NCBI GenBank assembly: GCA_018713105.1
Contig: DVFT01000012.1
Location: 1-42,067, forward strand
Origin: Candidatus Limivivens merdigallinarum
GTDB taxonomy: Bacteria; Bacillota; Clostridia; Lachnospirales; Lachnospiraceae
Direction of reading: 5' to 3'
DNA: 42,067 bases
The notes under the pieces are model-generated. The model was not told the DNA's origin and did not search any database. It was given only the letters and a program-made list of their open reading frames with translations. A program made the position numbers and the translations under genes. This document shows, piece after piece, positions 16,723 to 25,414 of this stretch; positions within the stretch are counted from its first letter, which is position 1, and each line of letters opens with the position of its first letter.

Positions 16723-16788
16723 ATTATACCATAACCTTATCCATAAAGAAATTTATATTTTATTATGTTATACATAGGTTATACCTAT
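16723..16788 (-). promoter_or_regulatory. Probable promoter and upstream palindrome of the CoA-disulfide reductase gene
   Basis: TATAAT (16728-16723) with a poor -35 TTTCTT at 17 bases. About 50 bases further upstream lies a palindrome ATAGGT-TAT-ACCTAT (16774-16788), with the direct repeat GTTATAC beside it. A weak -35 plus an upstream palindrome suggests an activator-dependent promoter. The palindrome lies within 20 bases of the hppA stop codon. Confidence 0.45.
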
Positions 16789-16805
16789 CAATTTTTCTTC
16801 CGCCA

Positions 16806-18980
16806 TCAGAACAAGCCCATGATCCAAGCTGCCAGGTTGTGTTCCGCAAAGACTGCCACAGCCACCAGGGAAACCGTAGACATGATCTTGATAAAAATAT
16901 CCAGGCACGGACCCACCGTATCCTTCAGCGGGTCTCCCACCGTATCTCCGACCACAGCCGCATCGTGGGCAGGGCTTCCTTTTCCCGAACCGGCAATCTC
17001 TCCGGACTCAATGTATTTCTTCCCATTGTCCCATGCGCCGCCGGCATTTCCGGTAAAAATTGCAATCATAATGGAACAGATCGTAGAGCCGATCAATATG
17101 CCTCCCACAAATTCCGGCCCAAGGATAAAGCCGCATACCACCGGTACCACAATAGCCAGCATGGAAGGAATCTTCATTTCCCCGATTGCGCCTTTGGAAG
17201 AAATCTCAATACAGGTCTTATAGTCAGGTTTTCGTTTGCCTTCCAAAATCCCCGGTATCTCCCGGAACTGGCGGCGGACTTCCTCCACCATCTTCCGGGC
17301 AGCTTTGGCAACAGCTTCAATGAGCATGCCGGAAAACAGGAAGGGGAGAGCGCCTCCGATAATCGCTCCCGCAAGCGTCATTGGCTCAATCAGATTCAGG
17401 ATCAGTTCCGTATCAAAATCATTGTAGGAATACAGATAAGAAATCATCAGAGCCAGCGCAGCCAATGCTCCCGAACCGATGGCAAACCCTTTGCCAATGG
17501 CAGCCGTGGTGTTCCCCACGGAATCCAGCGTGTCCGTGATCTTACGCACCTTGGCATCCAGCCCTGCCATCTCCGCAATCCCGCCTGCGTTGTCAGAGAT
17601 TGGGCCATAGGTATCCACAGATACTGTCGCGGTCACGAAAGAAAGCATCCCCATGGCTGACATGGCGACACCGTACATACCTGCCGCCTGATAGGAAGCA
17701 ATGATCCCCGCTCCCAGGATCAGGCAGGGCGCCATACAGGACTTCATCCCCAATGCCAACCCCTGGGTGATGGTGAGCGCCGCTCCCTCCAGGGACGTCC
17801 GGGCAAGATTCCTGGTTGGCTTAAATCCTGCCGATGTGTAATACTCCGCCAGCATCCCGATCACCACGCCTGCAGCCACACCCACCGTAGCTGCGACCCA
17901 CGGAGAGAACTGGCCGCACTGGAATCCCAGAATTTCTTTTAATGACGCGCTCTCAAAGCCTCCAAACATCAGGCAGGAGCTTATAAGCCCCAGAAGGATC
18001 GTTGCGCCTGAAGCGAAATAGGTACACGCATTCAGATCTCTGTGGGGATCGTCGGACATGTTCTTTTTGAAAAGGAGGCTGGCAATCCCCAGGCATGAAG
18101 CGATCAGCCCGATGGATACGAATACCAGCGGGAATAAAACCAGCGTCTGCAAGAGCTCCCCGTCCATCCCGGTCCCCTCAGCCAAAGATTTTGAAAACAA
18201 ATGATAAGCCAGAATGATTCCGGAAGAAATCGCCCCTACATAGCTTTCCAGGAGGTCTGAGCCAAGCCCTGCCACGTCCCCCACATTGTCGCCTACATTG
18301 TCTGCGATGGTTGCCGGATTCCTGGGGTCGTCTTCCGGGATATGCGCTTCGGTCTTGCCCACCAGATCAGCTCCCATATCCGCTGCCTTGGTATAGATTC
18401 CCCCGCCCACACGGTTGAACATGGCAACCATGGAGCATCCCAGGGCATAACCGGAAAGAGTCATGGTAAAGGGACAGAAGCTAAGCCCCAAAAGATTCGT
18501 GTAGGAAGCAGAAGTGATCCTGGCCTGTCCCATCCCGACCCCAAACACCATGTAAACAAGAAAGATACCAAGCAGGGCAAAGCCTCCCACGCATAGCCCC
18601 ATGACGGAACCTCCGCGAAACGCAACCTTCACTGTCTCTCCCACATTCTCCGTCTCCCGCGCACGGTTTGCCACCCTCACATTGGCATAGGTGGCAATCT
18701 TCATCCCCACGAACCCTGCGCATCCGGACATGATGGATCCGACCAAAAGCGCTACTGCCGCATGCCAGGTCGTGACTACCGCCATCAGTACAGCCACTGC
18801 CGCCACCACTGTATATAAAATCCGATACTCATAGTGGATAAATGCATTGGCGCCCACACGGATGGCGCCTGAGATCTCCTGCATCTGCTTTGTGCCCTCC
18901 GGCATCCTCTTGACTGTAACGAAGTTAAAGGCCGCAAAGCCAAGCGCCAGCACCGCGGCAATGAAAACTAGATAAATCAT
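16806..18980 (-). CDS. hppA: Membrane-bound, K+-dependent ion-pumping pyrophosphatase HppA
   Basis: 724 aa from 'MIYLVFIAAV', with AGGAGGTG upstream; the longer reading frame to 19073 covers the promoter. A polytopic protein of about 16 TM helices. The pyrophosphate/Mg site is 'GADLVGKTEAHIPEDDPRNPATIADNVGDNVGD', and the C-terminal acidic loop is 'DNGKKYIE...HDAAVVGDTVGDPLKDTVGP'. 'GNTTAAIGKG', with Ala rather than Lys, marks the K+-dependent class. It uses PPi hydrolysis to pump H+ or Na+ outward; the ion cannot be told by eye. Transcribed alone from its own promoter. Confidence 0.96.
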   Translation of the reverse strand: MIYLVFIAAVLALGFAAFNFVTVKRMPEGTKQMQEISGAIRVGANAFIHYEYRILYTVVAAVAVLMAVVTTWHAAVALLVGSIMSGCAGFVGMKIATYANVRVANRARETENVGETVKVAFRGGSVMGLCVGGFALLGIFLVYMVFGVGMGQARITSASYTNLLGLSFCPFTMTLSGYALGCSMVAMFNRVGGGIYTKAADMGADLVGKTEAHIPEDDPRNPATIADNVGDNVGDVAGLGSDLLESYVGAISSGIILAYHLFSKSLAEGTGMDGELLQTLVLFPLVFVSIGLIASCLGIASLLFKKNMSDDPHRDLNACTYFASGATILLGLISSCLMFGGFESASLKEILGFQCGQFSPWVAATVGVAAGVVIGMLAEYYTSAGFKPTRNLARTSLEGAALTITQGLALGMKSCMAPCLILGAGIIASYQAAGMYGVAMSAMGMLSFVTATVSVDTYGPISDNAGGIAEMAGLDAKVRKITDTLDSVGNTTAAIGKGFAIGSGALAALALMISYLYSYNDFDTELILNLIEPMTLAGAIIGGALPFLFSGMLIEAVAKAARKMVEEVRRQFREIPGILEGKRKPDYKTCIEISSKGAIGEMKIPSMLAIVVPVVCGFILGPEFVGGILIGSTICSIMIAIFTGNAGGAWDNGKKYIESGEIAGSGKGSPAHDAAVVGDTVGDPLKDTVGPCLDIFIKIMSTVSLVAVAVFAEHNLAAWIMGLF

Positions 18981-19044
18981 ACCTTTCACCTCCTGATTTT
19001 TATTTCCGTGAGATATTATTTCACAAAAAAATCCATTCAAAATT

Positions 19045-19073
19045 ATTATATGAAATTTACGAGGTAATATCAA
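19045..19073 (-). promoter_or_regulatory. hppA promoter
   Basis: TTGATA (19073-19068), a 17-base spacer and TATAAT (19050-19045). The 5' leader to the start codon is about 60 bases. Confidence 0.8.
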
Positions 19074-19095
19074 TATTTTTCAGTAATTTATCCAG

Positions 19096-19125
19096 CAAAA
19101 AGGCGCCGCAAAACTGCAGCGCCTT
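19096..19125 (-). terminator. Intrinsic terminator after the DUF134-NifX gene
   Basis: Arms AAGGCGC (19100-19106) and GCGCCTT (19119-19125), extended by GC pairs near the loop. A T-run follows on the minus strand (A-run 19097-19101 on +). It separates this gene from hppA. Confidence 0.85.
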
Positions 19126-19138
19126 CTCTCAATCCTTC

Positions 19139-19891
19139 TTAATGGCAGCCATGGTTTCCACAGCCGTGATGGCCTTCCCCATGGTCATGGCCGCCGCACT
19201 GGTGACCCCCGCCATGGTGGCCTTCCCCATGGTGGTTGCAGGTCGTATCCGGATCATAGGCAAGCTGACCCTTCAGGAAGGAATCCACCTGCTCATCCGC
19301 ATTTCCGGCAGCCCCCGGGAACAGGCGGACACCTGCCTCTGAAAGGGCGTTCCTTGCCCCTCCGCCGATGCCTCCGCAGATCAGGGTATCAATCCCCCGT
19401 TCTTTCAGGAATCCTGCAAGGGCTCCGTGTCCCTGTCCGTTCGTTCCTACTACCTCAGAGGAAACCACCTTTCCATCCTCTACCGTATAGATTTTAAACT
19501 GCTCGGTATGTCCAAAATGCTGGAATACCTGTCCATTTTCGTAAGTTACTGCTATTTTCATTCTGAAAACCCCTTTCTCATCGGAATCCCCTCTGCTTTG
19601 CCCGGCAAGTTCATAGCTTCCTCCTTCGATCCTAAGAGGCGTACCTTCCACCAGGAAACGCGCCGTCTTTTTCCTCGCTTCCGCATAGAGCATCTGGACG
19701 GTTCCTCGGCCTACCTCCATGGCTTTGGCCGCTTCCTCCTGGTTCATACCCAGATAATCCAAAAGGCGTAAAGCCTCATATTCTTCCACAGATAAAATCA
19801 ACTGATTCCCTGTATCCTCCCGCCCTTCGGCAAAAAACTGCCGGTAAGACGGAAGGCGCAGAACTTTCTTGCTCTTGCTTGGTCTTGCCAT
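19139..19891 (-). CDS. DUF134 (UPF0251) - NifX/NifB-like fusion with His/Cys-rich tail
   Basis: 250 aa in three parts. Residues 1-95 are a DUF134 DNA-binding domain: 'MARPSKSKKVLRLPS' start, 'LSVEEYEALRLLDYLGMNQEEAAKAMEVGRGTVQMLYAEARKK' helix-turn-helix. Residues ~110-210 are a dinitrogenase iron-molybdenum cofactor domain: 'MKIAVTYENGQVFQHFGHTEQFKIYTVEDGKV', 'LICGGIGGGARNALSEAGV'. The last 33 residues hold 11 His and 4 Cys among Gly, a metal-binding tail. No nitrogenase genes are nearby, so a metal- or cluster-sensing regulator is likelier than FeMo-cofactor synthesis (inference). The gene has its own promoter with an overlapping palindrome, suggesting autoregulation. Ribosome site AAGGAG. 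Confidence 0.88.
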   Translation of the reverse strand: MARPSKSKKVLRLPSYRQFFAEGREDTGNQLILSVEEYEALRLLDYLGMNQEEAAKAMEVGRGTVQMLYAEARKKTARFLVEGTPLRIEGGSYELAGQSRGDSDEKGVFRMKIAVTYENGQVFQHFGHTEQFKIYTVEDGKVVSSEVVGTNGQGHGALAGFLKERGIDTLICGGIGGGARNALSEAGVRLFPGAAGNADEQVDSFLKGQLAYDPDTTCNHHGEGHHGGGHQCGGHDHGEGHHGCGNHGCH

Positions 19892-19921
19892 AATGGGACT
19901 CCTTTTCTTATTCTCGTCCTT

Positions 19922-19953
19922 ATCATACTCCGATTATTGATATATGTCAATAA
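19922..19953 (-). promoter_or_regulatory. Promoter and overlapping palindromic operator of the DUF134-NifX gene
   Basis: TTGACA (19950-19945), a 17-base spacer and TATGAT (19927-19922). A 20-base palindrome, TTATTGA / TCAATAA around six bases (19934-19953), covers the -35 box. The promoter overlaps the last codons of the upstream NhaC gene. Confidence 0.75.
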
Positions 19954-21251
19954 CTTTTCCCTTTGGATTTTACTTTTTTCTTTCCTTTTATAAAGAAGAT
20001 AAAGATCAGCGCACTGACTCCCATCAACATCGGATAAAACGTGTAGGGAACGATCTCCACCGGCGAAAGTTCCGTGAAGCTGGCTGCCAGAAGGATCTGT
20101 GCGCCGTAAGGGATCAACCCCTGTCCCACAGAAGCGAAAATATCCAGGAGGGAAGCTGTCCTCTTAGCGGAAATCCCGTACTCATCGCTGATCTCCTTAG
20201 CGATGGGACCTGCCATCACAATAGCGATGGTATTGTTGGCAGTCGCCATATCTACCAGAAGCGTCAGCACAGCGATACCAAACTCACCTCCGGTTTCCCC
20301 CTTGATCTTTCTCCGGATAAAGGATAGGAGATAGTCAATTCCCCCATTATTTTTTACCAAAGCGACAATACATGCCACCACAATGGAAATCACGGTAATA
20401 TCATACATGCCGTTGATTCCGGAACCCATGCCTACGAACAGCTCCGGCAGGGCGATCGTCCCGGTAGCGACACCCACGATCAACGAGAGGATTGTTCCGC
20501 CGATCAGTATGATAAACACATTGACTCCCGCCAAGGCTCCAATCAATACCACCAGGTAGGGAAGGATCTGGAAAACATTGTACGCATAGCTTTCCTCCAA
20601 AACCACGTCCCGCCCCATAGTCATCACACCATAGAGTACCAGCGCCACAATAGCCGCAGGCAGCACGATCTTGAAATTTTCCCGGAACTTATCCTTCATC
20701 TCACAGCCCTGCGTCCTGGTCGCCGCAATGGTGGTGTCGGAAATCATGGACAGGTTATCCCCGAACATCGCCCCGCTCACTACTGCGCCCATACAGAGCA
20801 CCATAGGAAATCCTGTCTTTTCGCTGATCCCCACGGCGATAGGCGCCAACGCGCTGATGGTTCCCATGCTCGTCCCCATGGACAGTGAAATAAAGCAGCC
20901 GATCAACATCAGCCCCATGACCGCCACCCCGGGCGGCAGGATCGAAAGACAGAAATTTACCGTGCTGTCCCTTCCCCCTGCCGCCGTCACTGCCCCGGAA
21001 AAAGCCCCGGCAGCCAAAAACACCAGGCACATAATAATCACATTTTCATCTCCCACTCCCTTGGCAGCCAGCTTCATTTTATCGTTGAAGCCCACATTCC
21101 TGTTCTGCAGAAAAGCCACAGACAGCGCCACCAGAAAAGCGGCGATCGCGGGGATATTGTTGAAATCCCCCGTAATGCCTCCTACTCCCAGGAATAATAC
21201 CAGGAATACAATAATGGGAAGCAGCGCAGATGCCTTTCCTTGTTTCTCCAT
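19947..21251 (-). CDS. NhaC-family Na+/H+ antiporter
   Basis: 434 aa, about 11-12 TM helices. Family-type segments include 'GCFISLSMGTSMGTISALAPIAVGISEKTG', 'GAVVSGAMFGDNLSMISDTTIAATRTQGCEMKDKFREN' and 'LLVDMATANNTIAIVMAGPIAKEIS'. It exchanges Na+ (or another cation or organic ion) for protons across the membrane; NhaC members vary in substrate, so the ion is not certain. Transcribed alone from a -10 TATAAT (21291-21286) with a weak -35. The stop codon lies inside the promoter of the next gene. Confidence 0.88.
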   Translation of the reverse strand: MEKQGKASALLPIIVFLVLFLGVGGITGDFNNIPAIAAFLVALSVAFLQNRNVGFNDKMKLAAKGVGDENVIIMCLVFLAAGAFSGAVTAAGGRDSTVNFCLSILPPGVAVMGLMLIGCFISLSMGTSMGTISALAPIAVGISEKTGFPMVLCMGAVVSGAMFGDNLSMISDTTIAATRTQGCEMKDKFRENFKIVLPAAIVALVLYGVMTMGRDVVLEESYAYNVFQILPYLVVLIGALAGVNVFIILIGGTILSLIVGVATGTIALPELFVGMGSGINGMYDITVISIVVACIVALVKNNGGIDYLLSFIRRKIKGETGGEFGIAVLTLLVDMATANNTIAIVMAGPIAKEISDEYGISAKRTASLLDIFASVGQGLIPYGAQILLAASFTELSPVEIVPYTFYPMLMGVSALIFIFFIKGKKKVKSKGKSY

Positions 21252-21322
21252 TTCTCTTTCCTCACTTTCTTCTGTACTGTTATCTATTATATCCCTATTT
21301 TCCCCTAATCGCCAGCTTATAA

Positions 21323-21351
21323 TTGCCCGAAGAATTAATTTGTGCTATACT
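21323..21351 (+). promoter_or_regulatory. Promoter of the SCP2-like / Fe-ADH pair
   Basis: TTGCCC (21323-21328), a 17-base spacer and TATACT (21346-21351), divergent from the NhaC gene. Confidence 0.6.
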
Positions 21352-21386
21352 TGGTAGAAAAGACCAAAAAGAAAGAGGAATCAGCC

Positions 21387-21935
21387 ATGAGATTACGCAA
21401 ACACCTGTCAATAGGCGTAAAAAAGGCAGTCTCCTCCATTGTCCTGTCCGTCCTCTTCGGAGCGTTCAAACAACTTTCCGTTATGGACAGCAGAATGAAA
21501 GAGGAAGTTGCCTCCTGGGACGATGGAATCATCTATTGCCTGAAGGCTTCCAAGTCTGGCCCCACCCTGATCCTGCAGAAACAGGGGACTTCTATTTACC
21601 GTCTGAAGAGCGCCCCTCTCAGCTATCATGATATTATGATCCAATTTAAAAACATCGACACTGCTTTCAAGGTCCTCACCGGACAGATGGGGCTTGCAAA
21701 AGCCTACAGTGCGCATGCCTTCACGCTCCAGGGCGATATCCAGAAGACCATGTCCTTCTGCCGTTGTGCGGATCTGGCAGAAGGTTATCTGTTTCCCAAG
21801 GTTATGTCACGCAGGATTTTAAAGGAGGTTCCGAAGAAAGAACACTTCACCTTGACCGTTTATCTGAGGATCCTCATCGGGTTTCTAAACGGCAGCTGCC
21901 GTATGGTTCCCATGGTATCCAACGAGAAGCGCTGA
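21387..21935 (+). CDS. Small protein resembling an SCP2 sterol-carrier-like domain
   Basis: 182 aa from 'MRLRKHLSIG', chosen for AGAGGAA 6 bases upstream; an in-frame start at 21342 lies inside the promoter. There is a short hydrophobic segment near residues 12-30. The C-terminal half ('DIMIQFKNIDTAFKVLTGQMGLAKAYSAHAFTLQGDIQKTMSFCRCADLAEGYLFPKVMSRRIL') resembles SCP2-type lipid-binding proteins, where a 'G-D' turn and a C-terminal helix form a hydrophobic tunnel. The resemblance is by eye and weak. It is followed after 94 bases by an Fe-ADH, so it might present a hydrophobic substrate to it (inference). Otherwise an unknown protein. Confidence 0.55.
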   Translation: MRLRKHLSIGVKKAVSSIVLSVLFGAFKQLSVMDSRMKEEVASWDDGIIYCLKASKSGPTLILQKQGTSIYRLKSAPLSYHDIMIQFKNIDTAFKVLTGQMGLAKAYSAHAFTLQGDIQKTMSFCRCADLAEGYLFPKVMSRRILKEVPKKEHFTLTVYLRILIGFLNGSCRMVPMVSNEKR

Positions 21936-21985
21936 CCTGCAAATCCGGGAAACTTTCCGTACTTACAACAAACCACACCACGAAC

Positions 21986-22010
21986 CTGCCGGATCCTCCG
22001 GCAGCCGTTT
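21986..22010 (+). terminator. Hairpin between the SCP2-like gene and the ADH gene
   Basis: CTGCCGGA-TCC-TCCGGCAG (21986-22004) followed by CCGTTTTG. A short T-run makes it an attenuator or partial terminator ahead of the ADH. Confidence 0.6.
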
Positions 22011-22029
22011 TGTAAAGGAGCAAAAACCT

Positions 22030-23217
22030 ATGGATTCTTACTATGAATTTCAAAGCAGCGCCAAAATCCTATCTGGAAGCAATGCGCTGGAAAATATCCC
22101 TTCCGAACTGGAAAACCTGAACGTAAAACGTCCAATCCTTCTGTCAGACGGAGTCCTCTCCAAGATCGGAACCCTTCAGATCGTGGAGGAAGCCCTGAAT
22201 GTCGGGGGAATCGAACCCGCCTATATTGTCACCGATATCCCCGCCGACTCCTCCTCTGAGGTAGTCAACCGAATCGCACGTATTTATCACAGCTACCGCT
22301 GTGACGGCATCATTGCTGTGGGCGGCGGCTCCGTCATCGACACCGCGAAAGGAGTCCGGATGCTGCTGTCCCAGGATGTCACCGACATCATGGAGCTGAT
22401 GGGCTGTGAAGGAATCCCGCGCGGGCACATGATTCCCTTCCTCATTGTCCCGACCACCTCAGGTACCGGCTCGGAATCTACCCTTGTTGCTGTGATCAAA
22501 GACAAGCAGCGAAAAATCAAGATGGAATTTATCTCCTATTATCTGCAGCCGGATGTTGCCATCCTGGATCCCAGGATGACCCGCACCCTTCCTCCCCGCA
22601 TGACTGCCTCCACCGGCATGGACGCTCTCTGCCACGCCATCGAGGCATACTCCTGCCTGCAGAAAAATCCTTTGAGCGATGCCCATGCCACAGCTGCGAT
22701 CGCCATGATCCGGGAAAACCTCTTCCGTGCTGTCCGCCATGGGCATAATGACCAGGCACGGCTGGCGATGGCGAACGCTTCCCTGATGGCCGGAGCCGCC
22801 TTTTCCAATTCCATGGTGGGCATCGTCCACGCCATCGGCCATGCCCTGGGCGGCGTCTGCCACGTTCCCCACGGGGATGCCATGAGCGTCCTTCTCCCTG
22901 TCTGCATGGCTTATAACCTGGATACCTGCGGGGAAGACTATGGGAAGCTCCTCCTTTACCTTGGAGGCGACGAGCTCTATGCCTCCACCCCCAGGGAAAA
23001 GCGGGCAAAAAAATCCATTTCCATTGTCCGGAAAATGTGCCTGGAGCTGAACCGCATCTGCGGCCTTCCACTCACACTCCAAGACCTGCGTGTAAATCCT
23101 GCCGACTTTGGGCAGGTTGCCGAGACGGCGCTAAACGACGGCGCCATGATCGTCAATCCCAAGAAAGCAGACAAAAAGGACGTGCTTCGGATTCTGGACA
23201 AGGCATACGGCAAGTGA
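22030..23217 (+). CDS. Iron-containing alcohol dehydrogenase
   Basis: 395 aa; AAAGGAG upstream. The NAD(P)-binding motif is 'GGGSVIDTAKG' (98-108) and the PTTSGTGSE signature is at 141-149. Metal ligands by comparison with FucO-type enzymes are D198 and H202 ('GMDALCHAIEAYS'), H267 ('GIVHAIGHALGG') and H281 ('HVPHGDAMS'). It reversibly oxidises an alcohol to an aldehyde or ketone; the substrate cannot be read. The family serves butanol/ethanol, 1,3-propanediol and lactaldehyde reduction in fermenters. It is the second gene after an SCP2-like protein, ending at a strong bidirectional terminator. Confidence 0.93.
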   Translation: MDSYYEFQSSAKILSGSNALENIPSELENLNVKRPILLSDGVLSKIGTLQIVEEALNVGGIEPAYIVTDIPADSSSEVVNRIARIYHSYRCDGIIAVGGGSVIDTAKGVRMLLSQDVTDIMELMGCEGIPRGHMIPFLIVPTTSGTGSESTLVAVIKDKQRKIKMEFISYYLQPDVAILDPRMTRTLPPRMTASTGMDALCHAIEAYSCLQKNPLSDAHATAAIAMIRENLFRAVRHGHNDQARLAMANASLMAGAAFSNSMVGIVHAIGHALGGVCHVPHGDAMSVLLPVCMAYNLDTCGEDYGKLLLYLGGDELYASTPREKRAKKSISIVRKMCLELNRICGLPLTLQDLRVNPADFGQVAETALNDGAMIVNPKKADKKDVLRILDKAYGK

Positions 23218-23234
23218 GAAACCTCTCTCTTCTA

Positions 23235-23284
23235 TAAAAAACAGGACCTCCTGCTCCTTACAGAGTTGGAAGTCCTGTTTTTTT
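23235..23284. terminator. Bidirectional terminator between the ADH and P-type ATPase genes
   Basis: Arms AAAACAGGACCTCC and GGAAGTCCTGTTTT pair with one mismatch. T-runs follow on both strands, serving the two convergent genes. Confidence 0.9.
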
Positions 23285-23296
23285 ATAAATCGCGCC

Positions 23297-25381
23297 TTAT
23301 TTCTTTACGGTCAAAAGGTTCGTCATGCTCTCAAGGCTGATCAGAAGCGTAGACGCATTGTGAAGCAGGGCCGACAGAGCAGGCGGAAGGATTCCTCCCA
23401 CGCCCAACAGGATCAGGCTCAGGTTAAAGGCAATGACAAAACGGTAATTCCGGTTGATCCGTTTCAGCAATCCGGTACTGATTTCCCGCAAGGTGAGAAG
23501 CTTTCGCAGGTCATTGGCTGAAATGGTGATATCCGCGATCTCCCTTGCCAATTCCGCGCCCTCACTGATGGCGATTCCGGCATTTGCGGCGGACAGAGCC
23601 GGCGAGTCGTTGATCCCGTCCCCGATCATGATCACCTGATTGCCGGCTTGCTTCTCCTGCTCCACGAAACGCGCCTTGTCCTCCGGAAGCACCTCGGAAT
23701 AATAGGCGTCCACGCCTACCTTTTCCGCCACGGCTCTCGCCGTGCGCTCGCTGTCGCCGGTCATCATGACCACCTTCCGAAAGCCCAGGTCATGGAGTGC
23801 TGCCACCACATCCCTTGCCTCTTCCCGCAGAGGATCCTCGATGCAGATCACCGCTGCCAGCTCTCCGCCAATGGCAAGGTACAGATGGGAGTATTCGGTC
23901 TTCAAGCCGTCATAGACCGCCTCTTCTCCCTCCGGGATCCGGCAGCCTTCGTCCTCAAAGACAAAATGGCGGCTTCCAATGACTACCCGTTCCTCTCCGA
24001 TCCTGCTGGCAATTCCATGTGCCACGATATACTCCACCTTCGTGTGCATCTCATTGTGCTCCAGCCCCTTCTCCTTTGCCTTTCGGACCACAGCCGCCGC
24101 CATGGAATGTGGAAAATGTTCTTCCAGGCATGCCGCAATCCGAAGCATCTCATCCCGGTCTCTTCCCCGGAAAGTCACCACATCCGCAACCGACGGCTTT
24201 GCTTCGGTGAGCGTCCCGGTTTTGTCAAAGACGATGGTGGACGCCTCCGCCACAGCCTCCAGATATTTGCCGCCCTTTACAGTGATGTCATTGCCCGCTG
24301 CCTCCCGCATGGCAGAGAGCACAGCCAACGGCATGGACAGTTTCAAAGCGCAGGAAAAATCCACCATCAGGATGGACAGTGCCTTGGTCACATTCCTGGT
24401 GAGAAGGTAGGTCAAAACCGTTCCGCCTAAACTCCAGGGAACCAGGGCATCTGCCAGTGTCGCAGCCCTGCCTTCCAGATTGGATTTCAGTTTCTCGGAA
24501 TCTTCAATCATGTTCACGATCCGCTCATATCTGGTGGAGCCTGCCGCCTTTTTCACCCGAAGGGTGATCTCACCTTCTTCCACCACAGTCCCGGCATACA
24601 CGTATCCGCCGACCCCTTTTTTCACCGGGATCGATTCGCCGGTCATGGAAGCCTGGTTGACCATTGCCTCCCCTTCCTCTACTTCCCCATCCAGCGGAAT
24701 CAGATTGCCCATATGTACGACGACCAGGTCTCCTTCTGAAATCCCGGAGATGGGAACCAGTACCTCCGTACCGTCCACCTTCTGCCATACCTTCTCCACA
24801 TGGAGGGACATGCTTCTTGCCAGGTCCGCCACCGATTTCTTGTGGGTCCACTCCTCCAGAAGCTCTCCGATTCCCAGCAGGAACATCACAGACCCTGCGG
24901 TATTGAAATCTCCCCGGAGCATGGAGACTCCGATTGCCGTAGCGTCCAGCACCTCCACCTTAAGCTGCCCCCGAAGGAGGCTTCTGATCCCTCTGTACAG
25001 ATATTTCACCGCCTGAATCCCCGTATAAATACAGCGCAGCGGAGCCGGAAGAAACGCCCTGGTAACAATGCGGACTGCTACCCGCCCGATCAGCTTCTCC
25101 TTATACTGCTGGCTGACTTTCCTGGATTGGTTCTCGGGAACTTTTTGAAGCGCCGCTTCATCCTCCGGGTGAAATCGGCGGATTGCTTCTATCAGTTCCT
25201 GCCTGTCTCCCCGATAGCAGATGGCGACTCCCGCCGTGCGCTCATAGACCTTTACCTTCTCCACACCCGGCAGCCCGCCAAAATAATACAACGCAAAATC
25301 CGCTTCCCTTGAAGTCAGCTTCTGTTTTGCCAGATGGATGCGGATCCGTCCTTTGATTTCATGTTTTATGTAACATTTCAT
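23297..25381 (-). CDS. P1B-type heavy-metal ATPase with atypical SCA motif
   Basis: 694 aa. Residues 1-75 form an HMA-like N-domain lacking CxxC ('IKHEIKGRIRIHLAKQ'). TM helices follow, then the actuator domain with TGES (247-250), and the intramembrane metal motif S343-C344-A345 in 'DFSCALKLSMPLAV', where Cu/Zn pumps have CPC/SPC. Then come the phosphorylation site D386 (DKTGT), the N-domain with 'HFPHSM' and the hinge 'GDGINDSPAL'. A C-terminal TM pair ends in 'LLHNASTLLISLESMTNLL'. It exports or imports a transition metal; the metal is not predictable from SCA, though neighbours (mini-Fur, FeoB-associated-like protein) hint at iron (inference). Last gene of the metal locus. Confidence 0.93.
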   Translation of the reverse strand: MKCYIKHEIKGRIRIHLAKQKLTSREADFALYYFGGLPGVEKVKVYERTAGVAICYRGDRQELIEAIRRFHPEDEAALQKVPENQSRKVSQQYKEKLIGRVAVRIVTRAFLPAPLRCIYTGIQAVKYLYRGIRSLLRGQLKVEVLDATAIGVSMLRGDFNTAGSVMFLLGIGELLEEWTHKKSVADLARSMSLHVEKVWQKVDGTEVLVPISGISEGDLVVVHMGNLIPLDGEVEEGEAMVNQASMTGESIPVKKGVGGYVYAGTVVEEGEITLRVKKAAGSTRYERIVNMIEDSEKLKSNLEGRAATLADALVPWSLGGTVLTYLLTRNVTKALSILMVDFSCALKLSMPLAVLSAMREAAGNDITVKGGKYLEAVAEASTIVFDKTGTLTEAKPSVADVVTFRGRDRDEMLRIAACLEEHFPHSMAAAVVRKAKEKGLEHNEMHTKVEYIVAHGIASRIGEERVVIGSRHFVFEDEGCRIPEGEEAVYDGLKTEYSHLYLAIGGELAAVICIEDPLREEARDVVAALHDLGFRKVVMMTGDSERTARAVAEKVGVDAYYSEVLPEDKARFVEQEKQAGNQVIMIGDGINDSPALSAANAGIAISEGAELAREIADITISANDLRKLLTLREISTGLLKRINRNYRFVIAFNLSLILLGVGGILPPALSALLHNASTLLISLESMTNLLTVKK

Positions 25382-25414
25382 TGTAATCTCCTATCTGTCT
25401 TTAAGACATGTGAA

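Noticed and set aside
19139-19891. Nitrogen-fixation gene
   Set aside because: The NifX-like domain is fused to DUF134 and no nif genes are nearby; such domains are common in non-fixing anaerobes.
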